A stretch of DNA of 64,000 nt, from assembly GCA_964344255.1 (NCBI GenBank), contig CAYFMQ010000001.1, positions 434,001-498,000 on the forward strand. The letters are read 5' to 3'. The position numbers and the translations under genes are program-made. Shown in pieces: positions 8,881-17,691 of the stretch. How positions within the stretch are numbered: position 1 is the first letter of the stretch; each line of letters opens with the position of its first letter. The notes beneath the pieces are model-generated. The model did not search any database. It worked only from the letters and a program-made list of their open reading frames with translations, and was not told where the DNA came from. The DNA comes from JAJFIE01 sp964344255 (GTDB taxonomy: Bacteria; Pseudomonadota; Alphaproteobacteria; Rhodospirillales; Casp-alpha2).

Positions 8881-9249
8881 CTAGGCAGCGTCTGCTGGCG
8901 GCGGCAGTCCCTTGCCGGGATCGATTGCCGTTTGCTGCTGGCTTGTGCGCGCCTCTGCTTCCAGGGTTGCAATGCGTTCCTTCAGGCGGCGGTTCTCGGA
9001 CGCCGCCAATTCAGCCTCCCGGGCCTTCAAGCGCGCCAGGCGGCGGGCCTTGGCGCCATTCAGCCAGGTGGACACGCCGCCCCACAAGACACCTAATAAC
9101 AGGGCTGCAAAGACAACCGCGAACAACGGCACATCAACGCTAATCGGAAATGGCCACAGATCTATGGTAATTGCATCACGGTTGGTCACCGAAAAAACGA
9201 TGAGCATGACCGCGACGGGGAAAAGAATAATCCAGGATAAGTGCTTCAC
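8881..9249 (-). CDS. lapA: LapA-domain inner-membrane protein
   Basis: 122 residues with a GTG start. Two hydrophobic segments, about residues 4-22 (WIILFPVAVMLIVFSVTN) and 39-62 (VPLFAVVFAALLLGVLWGG), flank the short DAITIDLWPFPISVD loop characteristic of the LapA/DUF1049 domain. They are followed by a charged coiled coil rich in Arg, Glu and Ala (about 68-108). Family members help control LPS assembly with LapB in enterobacteria; in alphaproteobacteria the gene usually sits next to ihfB, as here. No lapB is seen in the window. Confidence 0.85.
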   Translation of the reverse strand: MKHLSWIILFPVAVMLIVFSVTNRDAITIDLWPFPISVDVPLFAVVFAALLLGVLWGGVSTWLNGAKARRLARLKAREAELAASENRRLKERIATLEAEARTSQQQTAIDPGKGLPPPADAA

Positions 9250-9295
9250 GTATGTCAGCTTTGCCCCAAGGTGATCTGCCGGGCGCTTTCGCCGA

Positions 9296-9574
9296 TCAAC
9301 TGTTCAGTTTCTCGCGAAGTTGCTTGCCCGTCTTGAAATAGGGAATGAATTTCTCTGACACCGCAACCGAGTCCCCTGTACGGGGGTTCCTTCCGATGCG
9401 GGCACCCCGCTGTTTAACCGAAAAAGCCCCAAATCCGCGTAATTCAACGCGGTCCCCATTTGCCAGAGCTTCCGTAATTTCGTCGAAAATCGTCGTGACG
9501 ATCCGTTCGATATCCCGCTGGTAGAGGTGAGGATTTGCCGCTGCTAGACGCGCTATCAGTTCGGATTTAGTCAT
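9296..9574 (-). CDS. ihfB: Integration host factor subunit beta
   Basis: DNA-bending nucleoid protein that pairs with IhfA. Starting at ATG 9574 gives MTKSELIARLAAANP, the canonical IhfB N-terminus, and 92 aa; AAGAGGGA is well spaced from this ATG but abuts the in-frame ATG at 9580. The beta-arm region GFGAFSVKQRGARIGRNP carries the conserved Arg-Asn-Pro tip that intercalates into DNA, and the end is YFKTGKQLREKL. The gene lies between sppA and lapA, the standard order after rpsA in alphaproteobacteria. Confidence 0.95.
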   Translation of the reverse strand: MTKSELIARLAAANPHLYQRDIERIVTTIFDEITEALANGDRVELRGFGAFSVKQRGARIGRNPRTGDSVAVSEKFIPYFKTGKQLREKLNS

Positions 9575-9668
9575 CGTCATTCCCTCTTGCCGTTCCAACC
9601 CTGTTTCCCTGAACGCGGTTCATGTCCTGCTTATTTGCTCTTATATGCAAGATTCCGCGTTTCACTAT

Positions 9669-10583
9669 CTATAGATGAAGATCAGGGTGCCAGAGTGCGA
9701 GAATACCGTCAAGTCTAAGTCTTTCAGAAAAAAGTGCTTTTCCGAATATTGTGACAAACATGTCGTGCCAATCTTCCAACTCGTCATGAGGCGTCACATC
9801 CTTGACAGGGAGGCTTGCGCCCACGCCCTCATTCTCGGAAAGCCAGTTTCGTGCATCCCGATGGCCGCCGATAGCGTCGATCAACCCGGCATCCAGCGCC
9901 TGGCGTCCGGAAAACACACGCCCGTCCGCAAGTTGCCGCGCACCGTCTTTTTCCATGGTGCGGCGGTCCGATACCAGGGATACAAAAATGTCGTGAAGAT
10001 CGGCGATAACTCCTTCGATCATCTGGCGTGCTTCAGGTGAAAACGGCTCCATCGGATTGGGTTGCGCCTTCAGGGGGTCGCTTTTGACCGTTTCCGGCTT
10101 GACCCCCAATTTTTCAAGCAATCCGCTGACATCCGCCGTTTGCAGGATGACACCAATGGACCCCGTGATCGAGCCTTCGCGGGCGTAAATTCTGTCGGCG
10201 CCCAGGGCCGCCATATAAGCGGCGGAGGTCCCGGTGTTACCCATGACGGCAACGACAGGTTTTTCCTCGGCTATAAGCCGCAAGCCGTAAAACAGGTTTT
10301 CCCCGCCCACGAAAGTACCACCCGGACTGTTTATCGAAACAATGAGCGCCCGGACATCTTCATCCTCGGCAAGGTCAGCCAGCCGGTCATTCCTGTCGGG
10401 ATCGTCCAGGATCAGGCCTTCAACCTCCAGATGCGCCACATAAGGCTTTGAAGGCAAGACATCAAACCGCGCGGTAGCGACGGCCCCAACCGCCACAATC
10501 GCCAAGATACCGATAACACGCCAGAACGTCAGGCTCCTTTTCAGGCGCCTCCGATCCATTATCCTATCAGCATCCATGGACAT
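9669..10583 (-). CDS. sppA: Signal peptide peptidase SppA, short (36 kDa) type
   Basis: Inner-membrane serine protease of family S49 that degrades cleaved signal peptides. 304 residues with one N-terminal membrane segment (WRVIGILAIVAVGAVATA, about 22-39). The SINSPGGTFVGGE motif is followed by the nucleophile in NTGTSAAYMAALGAD, then SITGSIGVI. The general-base Lys is likely the one in DPLKAQPNPMEPFSPEA, matching the Bacillus SppA layout, and ADGRVFSGRQALDAGLID follows. The exact start is uncertain: in-frame ATGs occur at codons 1, 3 and 9. It lies between rpsA and ihfB and is separated from rpsA by a strong terminator. Confidence 0.92.
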   Translation of the reverse strand: MSMDADRIMDRRRLKRSLTFWRVIGILAIVAVGAVATARFDVLPSKPYVAHLEVEGLILDDPDRNDRLADLAEDEDVRALIVSINSPGGTFVGGENLFYGLRLIAEEKPVVAVMGNTGTSAAYMAALGADRIYAREGSITGSIGVILQTADVSGLLEKLGVKPETVKSDPLKAQPNPMEPFSPEARQMIEGVIADLHDIFVSLVSDRRTMEKDGARQLADGRVFSGRQALDAGLIDAIGGHRDARNWLSENEGVGASLPVKDVTPHDELEDWHDMFVTIFGKALFSERLRLDGILALWHPDLHL

Positions 10584-10617
10584 AGCCGTTCAATCCCCGG
10601 ATTAGTTTACGCCGGAT

Positions 10618-10654
10618 AGAAAAACGGCGCACAGGCTTTTTGCCCGTGCGCCGT
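10618..10654 (-). terminator. Rho-independent terminator after rpsA
   Basis: Read leftward, ACGGCGCACGGGC (complement of 10642-10654) pairs with GCCTGTGCGCCGT (complement of 10624-10636), with one G-T pair, around a five-A loop, and is followed by a T-run. It lies 12 bases after the rpsA stop, so sppA needs read-through or its own promoter. Confidence 0.88.
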
Positions 10655-10665
10655 ATTCAAGACAA

Positions 10666-12492
10666 TCAAGCGTCGTCTTTGGTTTCTTCTTCGGCTTCCT
10701 CGGAAGCGGCATCCTCGGCGGGAGCCTCTTCCTCTGCAGGCGCTTCAGCTTCAGCGGCCTCTTCGGCAGGCGCTTCTTCCGCAGCACCGCCTTCAGATTG
10801 CTTCTGCTTAAGCGCAGCACCAAGAATATCACCAAGGCTGGCGCCGGAATCGGACGAACCGTATTCGGCCATGGCCTGCTTTTCATCCTCGACCTCACGG
10901 GCCTTGATGGAAAGCGTCAGCTTGCGGCTCTTGGCGTCGACCTGGGTGATCTTGGCGTCAACCTTTTCACCGGCGGCGAAACGGTCAGGACGCTGTTCCG
11001 AACGGTCACGCGACAGATCGGCCTTACGGATAAAGCCGGGAACATCGCCATTGACCTTCACCTCGATACCACCATCTGTGATCGCGGTGACTTCACAGGT
11101 AACAACAGCACCCTTCTTCAGATCGGACAGGGCCGCGCCCATGGTGTCCTCGGTCAACTGCTTAATGCCGAGGCTGATGCGTTCTTTTTCGACATCAACG
11201 TCGATCACCTTGGCCTTGACCATGTCACCCTTGGAATAGGCCGTGATGGCTTCCTCACCGGTCGTATCCCATGACAGGTCGGAAAGGTGGACCATGCCGT
11301 CGATATCGCCGGAAAGACCGATAAACAGGCCGAATTCGGTGATGTTCTTGACTTCACCTTCAACTTCGGTGCCAGCCGGATGGGTCGCCAGGAAGTTATC
11401 CCACGGATTGTCGGAGCACTGTTTCAGGCCCAGGCTGATCCGGCGTTTCTCGGGATCGACATCGAGAACCATAACCTCGACTTCCTGAGACGTGGAAACG
11501 ATCTTGCCGGGGTGGACGTTTTTCTTGGTCCAGCTCATTTCGGAAACGTGGACCAGGCCCTCGACACCGGCTTCCAATTCAACGAAAGCGCCGTAATCGG
11601 TGATATTGGTGACACGGCCGTTGAATTTGGCGCCGACCGGGAACTTGGCGCCAACGCCTTCCCAAGGATCCTCTTCCAGTTGTTTCATGCCGAGCGAGAT
11701 ACGCTGGGTATCGGCATTGAAACGGATAACCTGAACCTTGACCGTCTCGCCGATCTGCAGGGCTTCCGACGGATGGTTGATCCGCCGCCAGGCAATATCG
11801 GTAACGTGGAGCAGGCCGTCCACACCGCCGAGATCGACGAATGCGCCGTAATCGGTGATGTTCTTGACGACGCCTTCCAGGACCTGGCCTTCGGTCAGGT
11901 TGGAAATCAACTCGGAACGGGCTTCGGTGCGGGTTTCTTCCAGAACGGCGCGGCGCGATACGACAATGTTGTTGCGCTGCGCATCCATCTTGAGGATCTG
12001 GAACGGCTGGGGGTTGCCCATCAGCGGCGTGATATCGCGCACAGGGCGGATGTCCACCTGGCTGCCGGGCAGGAAGGCCACGGCGCCGGACAGATCGACG
12101 ATAAAGCCGCCCTTGACCCGGCCAAAGATGGTGCCGGTAACGCGCTGGTTGTCGTTGAACGCCTTTTCCAGTTCCTGCCATGATTCCTCACGGCGGGCGC
12201 GTTCGCGGCTGAGACGGATCATGCCGTCGCGGTCTTCATAGCGCTCGACATAGACATCAACGGTATCGCCGGGGTTGAGGTTGACGTCGGCGCCGAATTC
12301 CTTGAGACCGACGCGGCCTTCTGACTTGAGGCCCACATCAATGGTGACAGCATCGCTGTCAATGGCGATGACCGTTCCTTTTACGACACGGCCTTCAAGG
12401 CCATCGCCAAAGGATTCATCGAGTAACGCTGCAAAATCTTCGGTAATTTCTGGAGCTGCATCATCCTGTGCAGCAGTGTTGGCAGATGCCAT
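10666..12492 (-). CDS. rpsA: 30S ribosomal protein S1
   Basis: mRNA-binding protein of the small subunit. 608 residues hold six consecutive S1 (OB-fold) domains; repeated signatures such as ITDYGAFVDLGGVDGLLHVTD and ITDYGAFVELEAGVEGLVHVSE (each shown in part) mark domains 3 and 4, and GDVPGFIRKADLS marks domain 6. The C-terminal 60 or so residues form a low-complexity Ala/Glu/Pro tail ending TKDDA, longer than in E. coli but common in alphaproteobacteria. Ribosome site AAGGA precedes ATG 12492. cmk lies upstream on the same strand, the classic cmk-rpsA pair. Confidence 0.97.
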   Translation of the reverse strand: MASANTAAQDDAAPEITEDFAALLDESFGDGLEGRVVKGTVIAIDSDAVTIDVGLKSEGRVGLKEFGADVNLNPGDTVDVYVERYEDRDGMIRLSRERARREESWQELEKAFNDNQRVTGTIFGRVKGGFIVDLSGAVAFLPGSQVDIRPVRDITPLMGNPQPFQILKMDAQRNNIVVSRRAVLEETRTEARSELISNLTEGQVLEGVVKNITDYGAFVDLGGVDGLLHVTDIAWRRINHPSEALQIGETVKVQVIRFNADTQRISLGMKQLEEDPWEGVGAKFPVGAKFNGRVTNITDYGAFVELEAGVEGLVHVSEMSWTKKNVHPGKIVSTSQEVEVMVLDVDPEKRRISLGLKQCSDNPWDNFLATHPAGTEVEGEVKNITEFGLFIGLSGDIDGMVHLSDLSWDTTGEEAITAYSKGDMVKAKVIDVDVEKERISLGIKQLTEDTMGAALSDLKKGAVVTCEVTAITDGGIEVKVNGDVPGFIRKADLSRDRSEQRPDRFAAGEKVDAKITQVDAKSRKLTLSIKAREVEDEKQAMAEYGSSDSGASLGDILGAALKQKQSEGGAAEEAPAEEAAEAEAPAEEEAPAEDAASEEAEEETKDDA

Positions 12493-12568
12493 AACAAGAG
12501 TTCCTTCTATACATCGTTGTTTCCGGCCGTCCGGTTGGTTCCGGCGGTCTTGAAAATTGTGGTTGAAA

Positions 12569-12586
12569 TTGCTGTTTTTTCAGCAA
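12569..12586. other. Hairpin in the cmk-rpsA intergenic region
   Basis: TTGCTG (12569-12574) and CAGCAA (12581-12586) form a perfect stem around six T residues (six A in the leftward transcript). It sits in the 104-base rpsA leader. There is no clear T-run after it on the - strand, so it may be a weak attenuator, an mRNA-processing site, or of no consequence. Confidence 0.4.
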
Positions 12587-12596
12587 GGGCGGGGTT

Positions 12597-13229
12597 TTAC
12601 GCCTTTGATGAGATAAAGTCCAGTGCTGTCTTGAACACCGTATCGATATCCATTTCGGAGGTATCGATGAAGCAGGCGTCCTCGGCCGCCTGCAAGGGCG
12701 CATTATCGCGCCCCATATCCCTGGCATCGCGGGCCTTGATGTCTGCCAGCACCTTATCGTAATCGGCCTCTTCACCACGCCCCAGCAACTCCTTGTAGCG
12801 CCGGTCCGCGCGAATTTCCGCACTGGCGGTTATATAGAACTTCACATCCGCATCGGGACACACCACTGTTCCGATATCCCGGCCATCCAGAATTGCGCCT
12901 TCCGCGCCACCGGGCGGATTACTGGCGAAATCCCGCTGGAATTCGAGTAGCGCGCCCCGAACGCCGGTATAGACGGAAACCTTGGAGGCTGCACCGCCTG
13001 CTTCTTCCGTGCGCAGGCCATCGGCCTTCATGTCCTCAGACGACAGGCTCTGGGCCTGGGAGGTGGCGAATGCCTCATCTTCCGGATCACCGCCGGCACG
13101 GACAACCTTCATGCCCACGGCGCGATAGAGAAGCCCCGTATCCAGCTTGGCCAGGTTGAAATGCTCGGCCAGTTTGGTTGCTAACGTTCCCTTGCCGGCG
13201 CCGGCCGGGCCATCAATGGCAATGATCAT
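12597..13229 (-). CDS. cmk: Cytidylate kinase
   Basis: Phosphorylates CMP and dCMP using ATP. The 210-residue protein opens with the P-loop IIAIDGPAGAGKGTLATKL, then the LDTGLLYRAVG substrate segment, the ILDGRDIGTVVCPDA block, and the Arg-rich lid EIRADRRYKELL. Length and order of motifs fit short bacterial Cmk. It is followed by rpsA and preceded 24 bases upstream by the stop of a class V aminotransferase gene, which interrupts the usual aroA-cmk neighbourhood. Confidence 0.97.
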   Translation of the reverse strand: MIIAIDGPAGAGKGTLATKLAEHFNLAKLDTGLLYRAVGMKVVRAGGDPEDEAFATSQAQSLSSEDMKADGLRTEEAGGAASKVSVYTGVRGALLEFQRDFASNPPGGAEGAILDGRDIGTVVCPDADVKFYITASAEIRADRRYKELLGRGEEADYDKVLADIKARDARDMGRDNAPLQAAEDACFIDTSEMDIDTVFKTALDFISSKA

Positions 13230-13253
13230 GGTCTAACCACCCAATCCCGTAAT

Positions 13254-14432
13254 TCATCCTGCCGCGACAGTTTCAATAACCTTCAGGGCCGCGTCAATCT
13301 CGTCTTCCGTATTATAGTAATGCGGCGACAGCCTGACGAGAGGCGGCAAGCCCCGGGCGGTAAAATCCAGCACCGTGCTATCCGCCGTTGAAATACTGCA
13401 ATTGATCTTCTGTTCATTCAGGGCCCGGGCGACGTTTTCCGCTGCGGTTCCGGCAACATCAAAGGTCACGATGGCGCATTTTTCCTTGCCAAGATCCCGG
13501 ACGGTTACGCCATTGATCGCCGACAGGCCGTCTCGCAGACGGCCCGCAAGCAGGGCATTGCGGTCCCTGATGACGTCGAGACCGACATCAAGAGCATACT
13601 CAACCGCTACACCCATGCCGAGTTGGGCAGCATAGTTGTTTTCCCAAAGCTCGAACAGTTTTGCCGTATCGCTGAGCGTATAAGTGTCCGCATCGACCCA
13701 GTTGGCGGCGAAGTGATCGATCATGGGGGGCTCCAGCCCGGCCATGACGCCGGAACGTACATAGAGGAAACCGGTGCCGCGTGGTCCCCTCAGGAACTTC
13801 CGGCCCGTGGCGCTCAGCATATCGCAGCCGATGGCCTCTACATCGACGGGCAACTGGCCCACGGTCTGACAGGCGTCCAGCAGGTAGAGGATATCGTTTT
13901 CGCGGGCGATGGCGCCGATTTCCTCAGCCGGATTGACCAGGCCGCCGCTGGTCGGGATGTGGGTGATGGAAATCAGCTTCACACGATCATCCAGCATGGC
14001 GCTGAGCGCTGCAGGATCGACGGCGCCCGTGGGGTCATTGGGGATAACCTCCACCGTCACCCCTTTCCATTTGGCGGTCTGCAGGTAGCCGATATAGTTG
14101 GCGCCGTATTCGGACTCGCACGTCAGGATGCGATCGCCTTCGTTAAAGGGAATGGAGAAAAAGGCCTTGTTCCAGGCAACGGTCGCGTTCTCGACCAGCG
14201 CTATTTCGTAAGCCTTCGCGTTCAAAAGGCGGGCGACGGAACCATAAACGCCATCATGAGCTGCCTGCACCTGTTCCTTGGCCTCATAACCGCCGATAGC
14301 CAATTCAAGATCGAGGTGCTTGTGCATGGCCTCAACAACCGGATTCGGCATCAGCGCCGCACCGGCGTTGTTCAGATGGATCCGGTTGGCCGTCCCCGGC
14401 GTATCGTTTCTGATGGCATCAATATCGAACAC
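13254..14432 (-). CDS. Class V aminotransferase-fold PLP enzyme (cysteine-desulfurase/EgtE-like)
   Basis: 392 residues with a GTG start (GGGGAGG, 8 bases away). Fold-type I PLP motifs: IHLNNAGAALMPNPVVEAM near the N-terminus, ITHIPTSGGLVNPAEEIG, the PLP Asp in LLDACQTVGQ, and the PLP lysine in LSATGRKFLRGPRGTG (about residue 222). The family includes cysteine desulfurases, ergothioneine lyase EgtE, isopenicillin-N epimerase and kynureninase-like enzymes. I do not see the flexible Cys loop typical of IscS, so a lyase or epimerase is as likely as a desulfurase. It lies between aroA and cmk, probably a lineage-specific insertion in that core block. Confidence 0.82.
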   Translation of the reverse strand: MFDIDAIRNDTPGTANRIHLNNAGAALMPNPVVEAMHKHLDLELAIGGYEAKEQVQAAHDGVYGSVARLLNAKAYEIALVENATVAWNKAFFSIPFNEGDRILTCESEYGANYIGYLQTAKWKGVTVEVIPNDPTGAVDPAALSAMLDDRVKLISITHIPTSGGLVNPAEEIGAIARENDILYLLDACQTVGQLPVDVEAIGCDMLSATGRKFLRGPRGTGFLYVRSGVMAGLEPPMIDHFAANWVDADTYTLSDTAKLFELWENNYAAQLGMGVAVEYALDVGLDVIRDRNALLAGRLRDGLSAINGVTVRDLGKEKCAIVTFDVAGTAAENVARALNEQKINCSISTADSTVLDFTARGLPPLVRLSPHYYNTEDEIDAALKVIETVAAG

Positions 14433-14459
14433 TCAAGGCACCTCCCCAAAAAACCAAAC

Positions 14460-15815
14460 TCAGCCCAGAGAGACCGAGGCCCCCAGGCCGTTCATGAGAT
14501 CGGCAAACCCAGGGAAGCTGGTCGCAATCGGCGCCGCGTCGTCGACGCTGACGGGCTGTTCCGCGGCCATGCCCAGCACAAGGAACGACATGGCGATCCT
14601 GTGATCGAGATGGACGGGCACTTCCGCACCGCCACGGGGCTTTGCGCCACTGCCGCCAAGGCCGTGAACGACGAGCCAGTCCTCGCCCTCTTCGATGGTC
14701 ACGCCGCAGGCTTCAAGCCCGCGGGCCACGGCGTCCAGCCGGTCGCTTTCCTTGACGCGGAGTTCGCCCAAGCCCGTCATGCGCGTCGGTCCTTCGGCGC
14801 AGGCCGCCGCCATCGCCAGGACCGGGTACTCGTCGATCATCGACGGCGCCCGTTCCGGCGGCACCTCGACGCCTTTCAGGGCGCCATGGGATACACGAAT
14901 GTCGGCGATGGGTTCGCCTGCCTCAAGACGCTCGTTTTCCAGTACCAGCGAAGCGCCCATTTCCTTCAGTGTCTCGATCAGGCCGGTCCGCAAAGGATTC
15001 AGCCCCACGCCCGTGACGGTCAAATCCGAGCCCGGCACGATCAGCCCGGCGACCAGCGGGAACGCCGCCGAAGAGACGTCACCGGGGACGACAATATTCT
15101 GTCCCGTCAGCTCCGGCTGGCCGGTCAGGGTAATACGCCGGCCGCCATCGTCCGTTTCCAGTGTTTCGACCTCGGCGCCGAAATGCAGAAGCATCCGTTC
15201 GGTATGGTCCCGCGTCGGCTGGGGCTCGATAACCGTCGTCCGGCCCATGGTGTTCAGCCCCGCCAGCAGCACCGCCGATTTAACCTGCGCCGATGCAACA
15301 GGCAGGGTGTATTCGATGGGAGCAAGCTGATCCGAGCCGATCACGGCAAGCGGCATGCGCCCGTCCGAGCGGGTCTGGAAACCAACACCCATCTGCGACA
15401 GCGGCTTGCACACCCTGGACATGGGGCGGGAATTCAAGGACGCATCGCCGGTGAAAAAGGATGTAAACGGATGGGCCGCGACCAGCCCCATCAGCAACCG
15501 CGCCGCCGTACCGGAATTACCCATATCCAGAACGTTGGCGGGTTCCGACAGTCCGCCAACGCCACGGCCATAGACCCGCCAGGTTCCGCCCGGCGCATCG
15601 GGACGGATCACCTGCACGCCCATCTGCTCCATGGCGGCGGCCGTGCACAGAACGTCCTCGCCCTCGAGCAGGCCCTCGATGACGGTTTCACCAACGGCGA
15701 TGCCACCGAACATCAAGGCGCGGTGCGAAATGGATTTGTCACCGGGAACGGCGATCCGTCCGGTTAGGGCGGTGGACGGCCCGGATGAAGCTGCGGTTTT
15801 TGTCAGGCCTGACAC
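14460..15815 (-). CDS. aroA: 3-phosphoshikimate 1-carboxyvinyltransferase (EPSP synthase), class II type
   Basis: Transfers enolpyruvyl from PEP to shikimate-3-phosphate, the sixth shikimate-pathway step. 451 residues with a GTG start (GAGG about 9 bases away). PGDKSISHRALMFGG, LLEGEDVLCTAAAMEQMG, the GDASLNSRPM segment, VASAQVKSAVLLAGLNT and LDHRIAMSFLV resemble the class II (Agrobacterium-type) enzymes. However, the PEP-site loop reads GNSGTAARLL with Gly at residue 102, where the glyphosate-tolerant Agrobacterium form has Ala. Upstream gene of the long leftward block. Confidence 0.96.
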   Translation of the reverse strand: MSGLTKTAASSGPSTALTGRIAVPGDKSISHRALMFGGIAVGETVIEGLLEGEDVLCTAAAMEQMGVQVIRPDAPGGTWRVYGRGVGGLSEPANVLDMGNSGTAARLLMGLVAAHPFTSFFTGDASLNSRPMSRVCKPLSQMGVGFQTRSDGRMPLAVIGSDQLAPIEYTLPVASAQVKSAVLLAGLNTMGRTTVIEPQPTRDHTERMLLHFGAEVETLETDDGGRRITLTGQPELTGQNIVVPGDVSSAAFPLVAGLIVPGSDLTVTGVGLNPLRTGLIETLKEMGASLVLENERLEAGEPIADIRVSHGALKGVEVPPERAPSMIDEYPVLAMAAACAEGPTRMTGLGELRVKESDRLDAVARGLEACGVTIEEGEDWLVVHGLGGSGAKPRGGAEVPVHLDHRIAMSFLVLGMAAEQPVSVDDAAPIATSFPGFADLMNGLGASVSLG

Positions 15816-16063
15816 GTGGTTTTCCTCAAGGTTTCCTTAAAGTTACGGTGCGTTACATCAAGATTTCGTAAGGTCTCTTACAACAATCGGGGCCTTGAGG
15901 ACAGCCGCGAATGCATCTGGGAACATTATCGGACTGGGTGAGCCTGTCACATGGATTTCCCCCGAACGTCATTTTCGTTTTGACAGGCGTGAACGAAATG
16001 GCTATGGCAGGGCTCTTGATTTCATATTTTGTTACTCAATACCACTGTACGGAGACAATACAC

Positions 16064-16435
16064 GTGGCAAAACCAGAATGGGGAACCAAGCGCCTTTGCC
16101 CGAGTTGCGGCGCTCGCTTCTATGACATGAAACGCAACCCGGTAAGCTGTCCGTCGTGCGACGCCGATGTGCAGGTCGAAACACTGCCGAAGGTCAAGAA
16201 AGCCGCCCCGGTAAAAGAGGCTGCACCCAAGGAAGAGCCGAAGGTCGAACCGGCTGCTTCTGAGGAAATTCCCGAAGGCGATGACATCGATGCGGTTCTT
16301 GAAGACGATATTGAAGACATCGAAGATGACGGTGATGATGATACGCTGATCGAGGACGCTTCCGACCTCGAAGAAGACGACGACATTCCCGAAATCGCCG
16401 AACATATGGAAGACGATATCAACCAGGAAGGTTGA
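16064..16435 (+). CDS. TIGR02300-type acidic zinc-ribbon protein
   Basis: 123-residue protein with an N-terminal zinc ribbon, LCPSCGARFYDMKRNP...CPSC (about residues 10-32), including the FYD motif of this alphaproteobacterial family, followed by a Lys/Pro/Ala linker and a very acidic Asp/Glu-rich C-terminal half. I start at GTG 16064 (VAKPEWGTKR) because GGAG lies at 16051-16054 and the family begins here; an ATG at 15911 would add 51 residues of unrelated sequence. Function is unknown; the fold suggests binding of nucleic acid or a ribosomal or transcription partner. It stands alone, divergent from aroA and just before tRNA-Ala. Confidence 0.88.
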   Translation: MAKPEWGTKRLCPSCGARFYDMKRNPVSCPSCDADVQVETLPKVKKAAPVKEAAPKEEPKVEPAASEEIPEGDDIDAVLEDDIEDIEDDGDDDTLIEDASDLEEDDDIPEIAEHMEDDINQEG

Positions 16436-16564
16436 TTTATCCGCCAGGTGCGGTTTCAGAGTATTTCAGGCATATTTTCGCTTGCCATCCCTGAGCCGCG
16501 CCCCTTATGTTCCCCCCGCTGCCGACGAAAAAACCGCCGGCGGCATCCCGACACCAAAAGAATT

Positions 16565-16640
<76 letters not shown>

Positions 16641-16642
16641 TC

Positions 16643-16671
16643 AAAACCCCCGCCCAAAAGGCGGGGGTTTT
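16643..16671 (+). terminator. Terminator of tRNA-Ala copy 1
   Basis: AAAACCCCCGCC (16643-16654) pairs with GGCGGGGGTTTT (16660-16671) around CAAAA. A 12-bp perfect stem with flanking A and T runs, so it can also stop leftward transcription from the island operon. Confidence 0.9.
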
Positions 16672-16716
16672 GCCGTTCTGGCATGTAGACGTTCATCATC
16701 GAACCCCTGAATGTTT

Positions 16717-17685
16717 TTAATTCGCTCGTTTTGCAGGTGTTTTAGAGGCAACAATATGGGGCTTAGCGAATTTGAATGCAGCTTTATTCCATTTCTCTAT
16801 CTTCGTAAGAATATTCTGATCCAATCCAGAAGATAGCTCTACAATCCGGCATCTATCAAACAACAGCCCAGCGTCAATTGCATCAGTGTTCCATCTGGAC
16901 TTATTCGCGGATTCAGCTATGCAGAATGCACGGGTAGGGCAGACTATCGGTTGTTTAAGAAACCATTTTTTGCAGAAATTTAACGGCTGCAGTTCATGCA
17001 CAGTATCTCGCCAAGATGAACCAGTCTTACATTGTGCAAATATGATCATTTTGCTTGGCAATTTGTCTTGAAATGGTGTCCATGCCACTACATCAAGATT
17101 ACCGTCTTTTGCAGATACTGGTGCTTCATCAGGATTCTGAAATCCTCCCCCCTCCCCTAAGGATTTGCAAAGATTCTTAATACTTACATCGAATTTCGAT
17201 TTTTCAGACGTTCCAAACACTAAGGATTCAGCTCTTTCATGCCCCAAGTACTGCTTAATGGCATGAGCCGATATTTTCTCTAAAAGTGTAGTGCCATCGA
17301 TTTTGGCATGTTTACGATTTGCCTGCATATTAAGCCGTGTACTTAATAGGAGGTATTGATAAACAGCAGTACGAATAGGATCATTAGCTATCGCTTTGTC
17401 ATTGATTCTTACTATTGTTCCCTCATCTGAGAGGCTAAAAGGATAACCACCATTACAGGCACTTGCGCGAAAGCTGATCTCATTCATTACAACATCTAAT
17501 TCCGTAGAATTTTCGTCATCACTGTCTTCACATCCATCTTGAACATCGTTTTCTTCATTTCGGCCTAGATATCGTATGATGGTTTGAGCAGACGTCGTTC
17601 GTGTGCACCAGCACAACAATTCGACGAAATCCGCCAATTCGTGTATTTCTGCCCTTGGTGAAGGTAGGTTTGGAAGCCTAAACAT
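16717..17685 (-). CDS. Nuclease-like protein with a D...QxK motif, last gene of the island operon
   Basis: 322-residue protein that I do not recognise as a named family. The N-terminal 60 residues include a helical segment and a very acidic stretch (GCEDSDDENS, about 51-60). In the C-terminal half, GEGGGFQNPDEAPV is followed by GNLDVVAWTPF with Asp198 and IIFAQCKTG with Gln218 and Lys220. This spacing matches the D...(E/Q)xK core of Mrr-like and other PD-(D/E)xK nucleases. Glu178 just before could be the fourth residue. It begins 6 bases after the ParB-like gene stop and has AT-rich composition (22 G/C in bases 16741-16800). Its stop codon lies inside the left direct repeat. The nuclease role is inferred from motif and context only. 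Confidence 0.6.
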   Translation of the reverse strand: MFRLPNLPSPRAEIHELADFVELLCWCTRTTSAQTIIRYLGRNEENDVQDGCEDSDDENSTELDVVMNEISFRASACNGGYPFSLSDEGTIVRINDKAIANDPIRTAVYQYLLLSTRLNMQANRKHAKIDGTTLLEKISAHAIKQYLGHERAESLVFGTSEKSKFDVSIKNLCKSLGEGGGFQNPDEAPVSAKDGNLDVVAWTPFQDKLPSKMIIFAQCKTGSSWRDTVHELQPLNFCKKWFLKQPIVCPTRAFCIAESANKSRWNTDAIDAGLLFDRCRIVELSSGLDQNILTKIEKWNKAAFKFAKPHIVASKTPAKRAN

Positions 17686-17691
17686 CTTGGC

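Noticed and set aside
13623..15767. Long open frame on the + strand (714 codons) opposite the PLP-enzyme and aroA genes
   Set aside because: Antisense to two clearly recognised genes; its translation is His/Arg/Gly-rich with no domain. GC-rich codon bias explains it.
15911..16063. N-terminal extension of the zinc-ribbon protein to ATG 15911
   Set aside because: The extension has no family counterpart and GTG 16064 has a good ribosome site.
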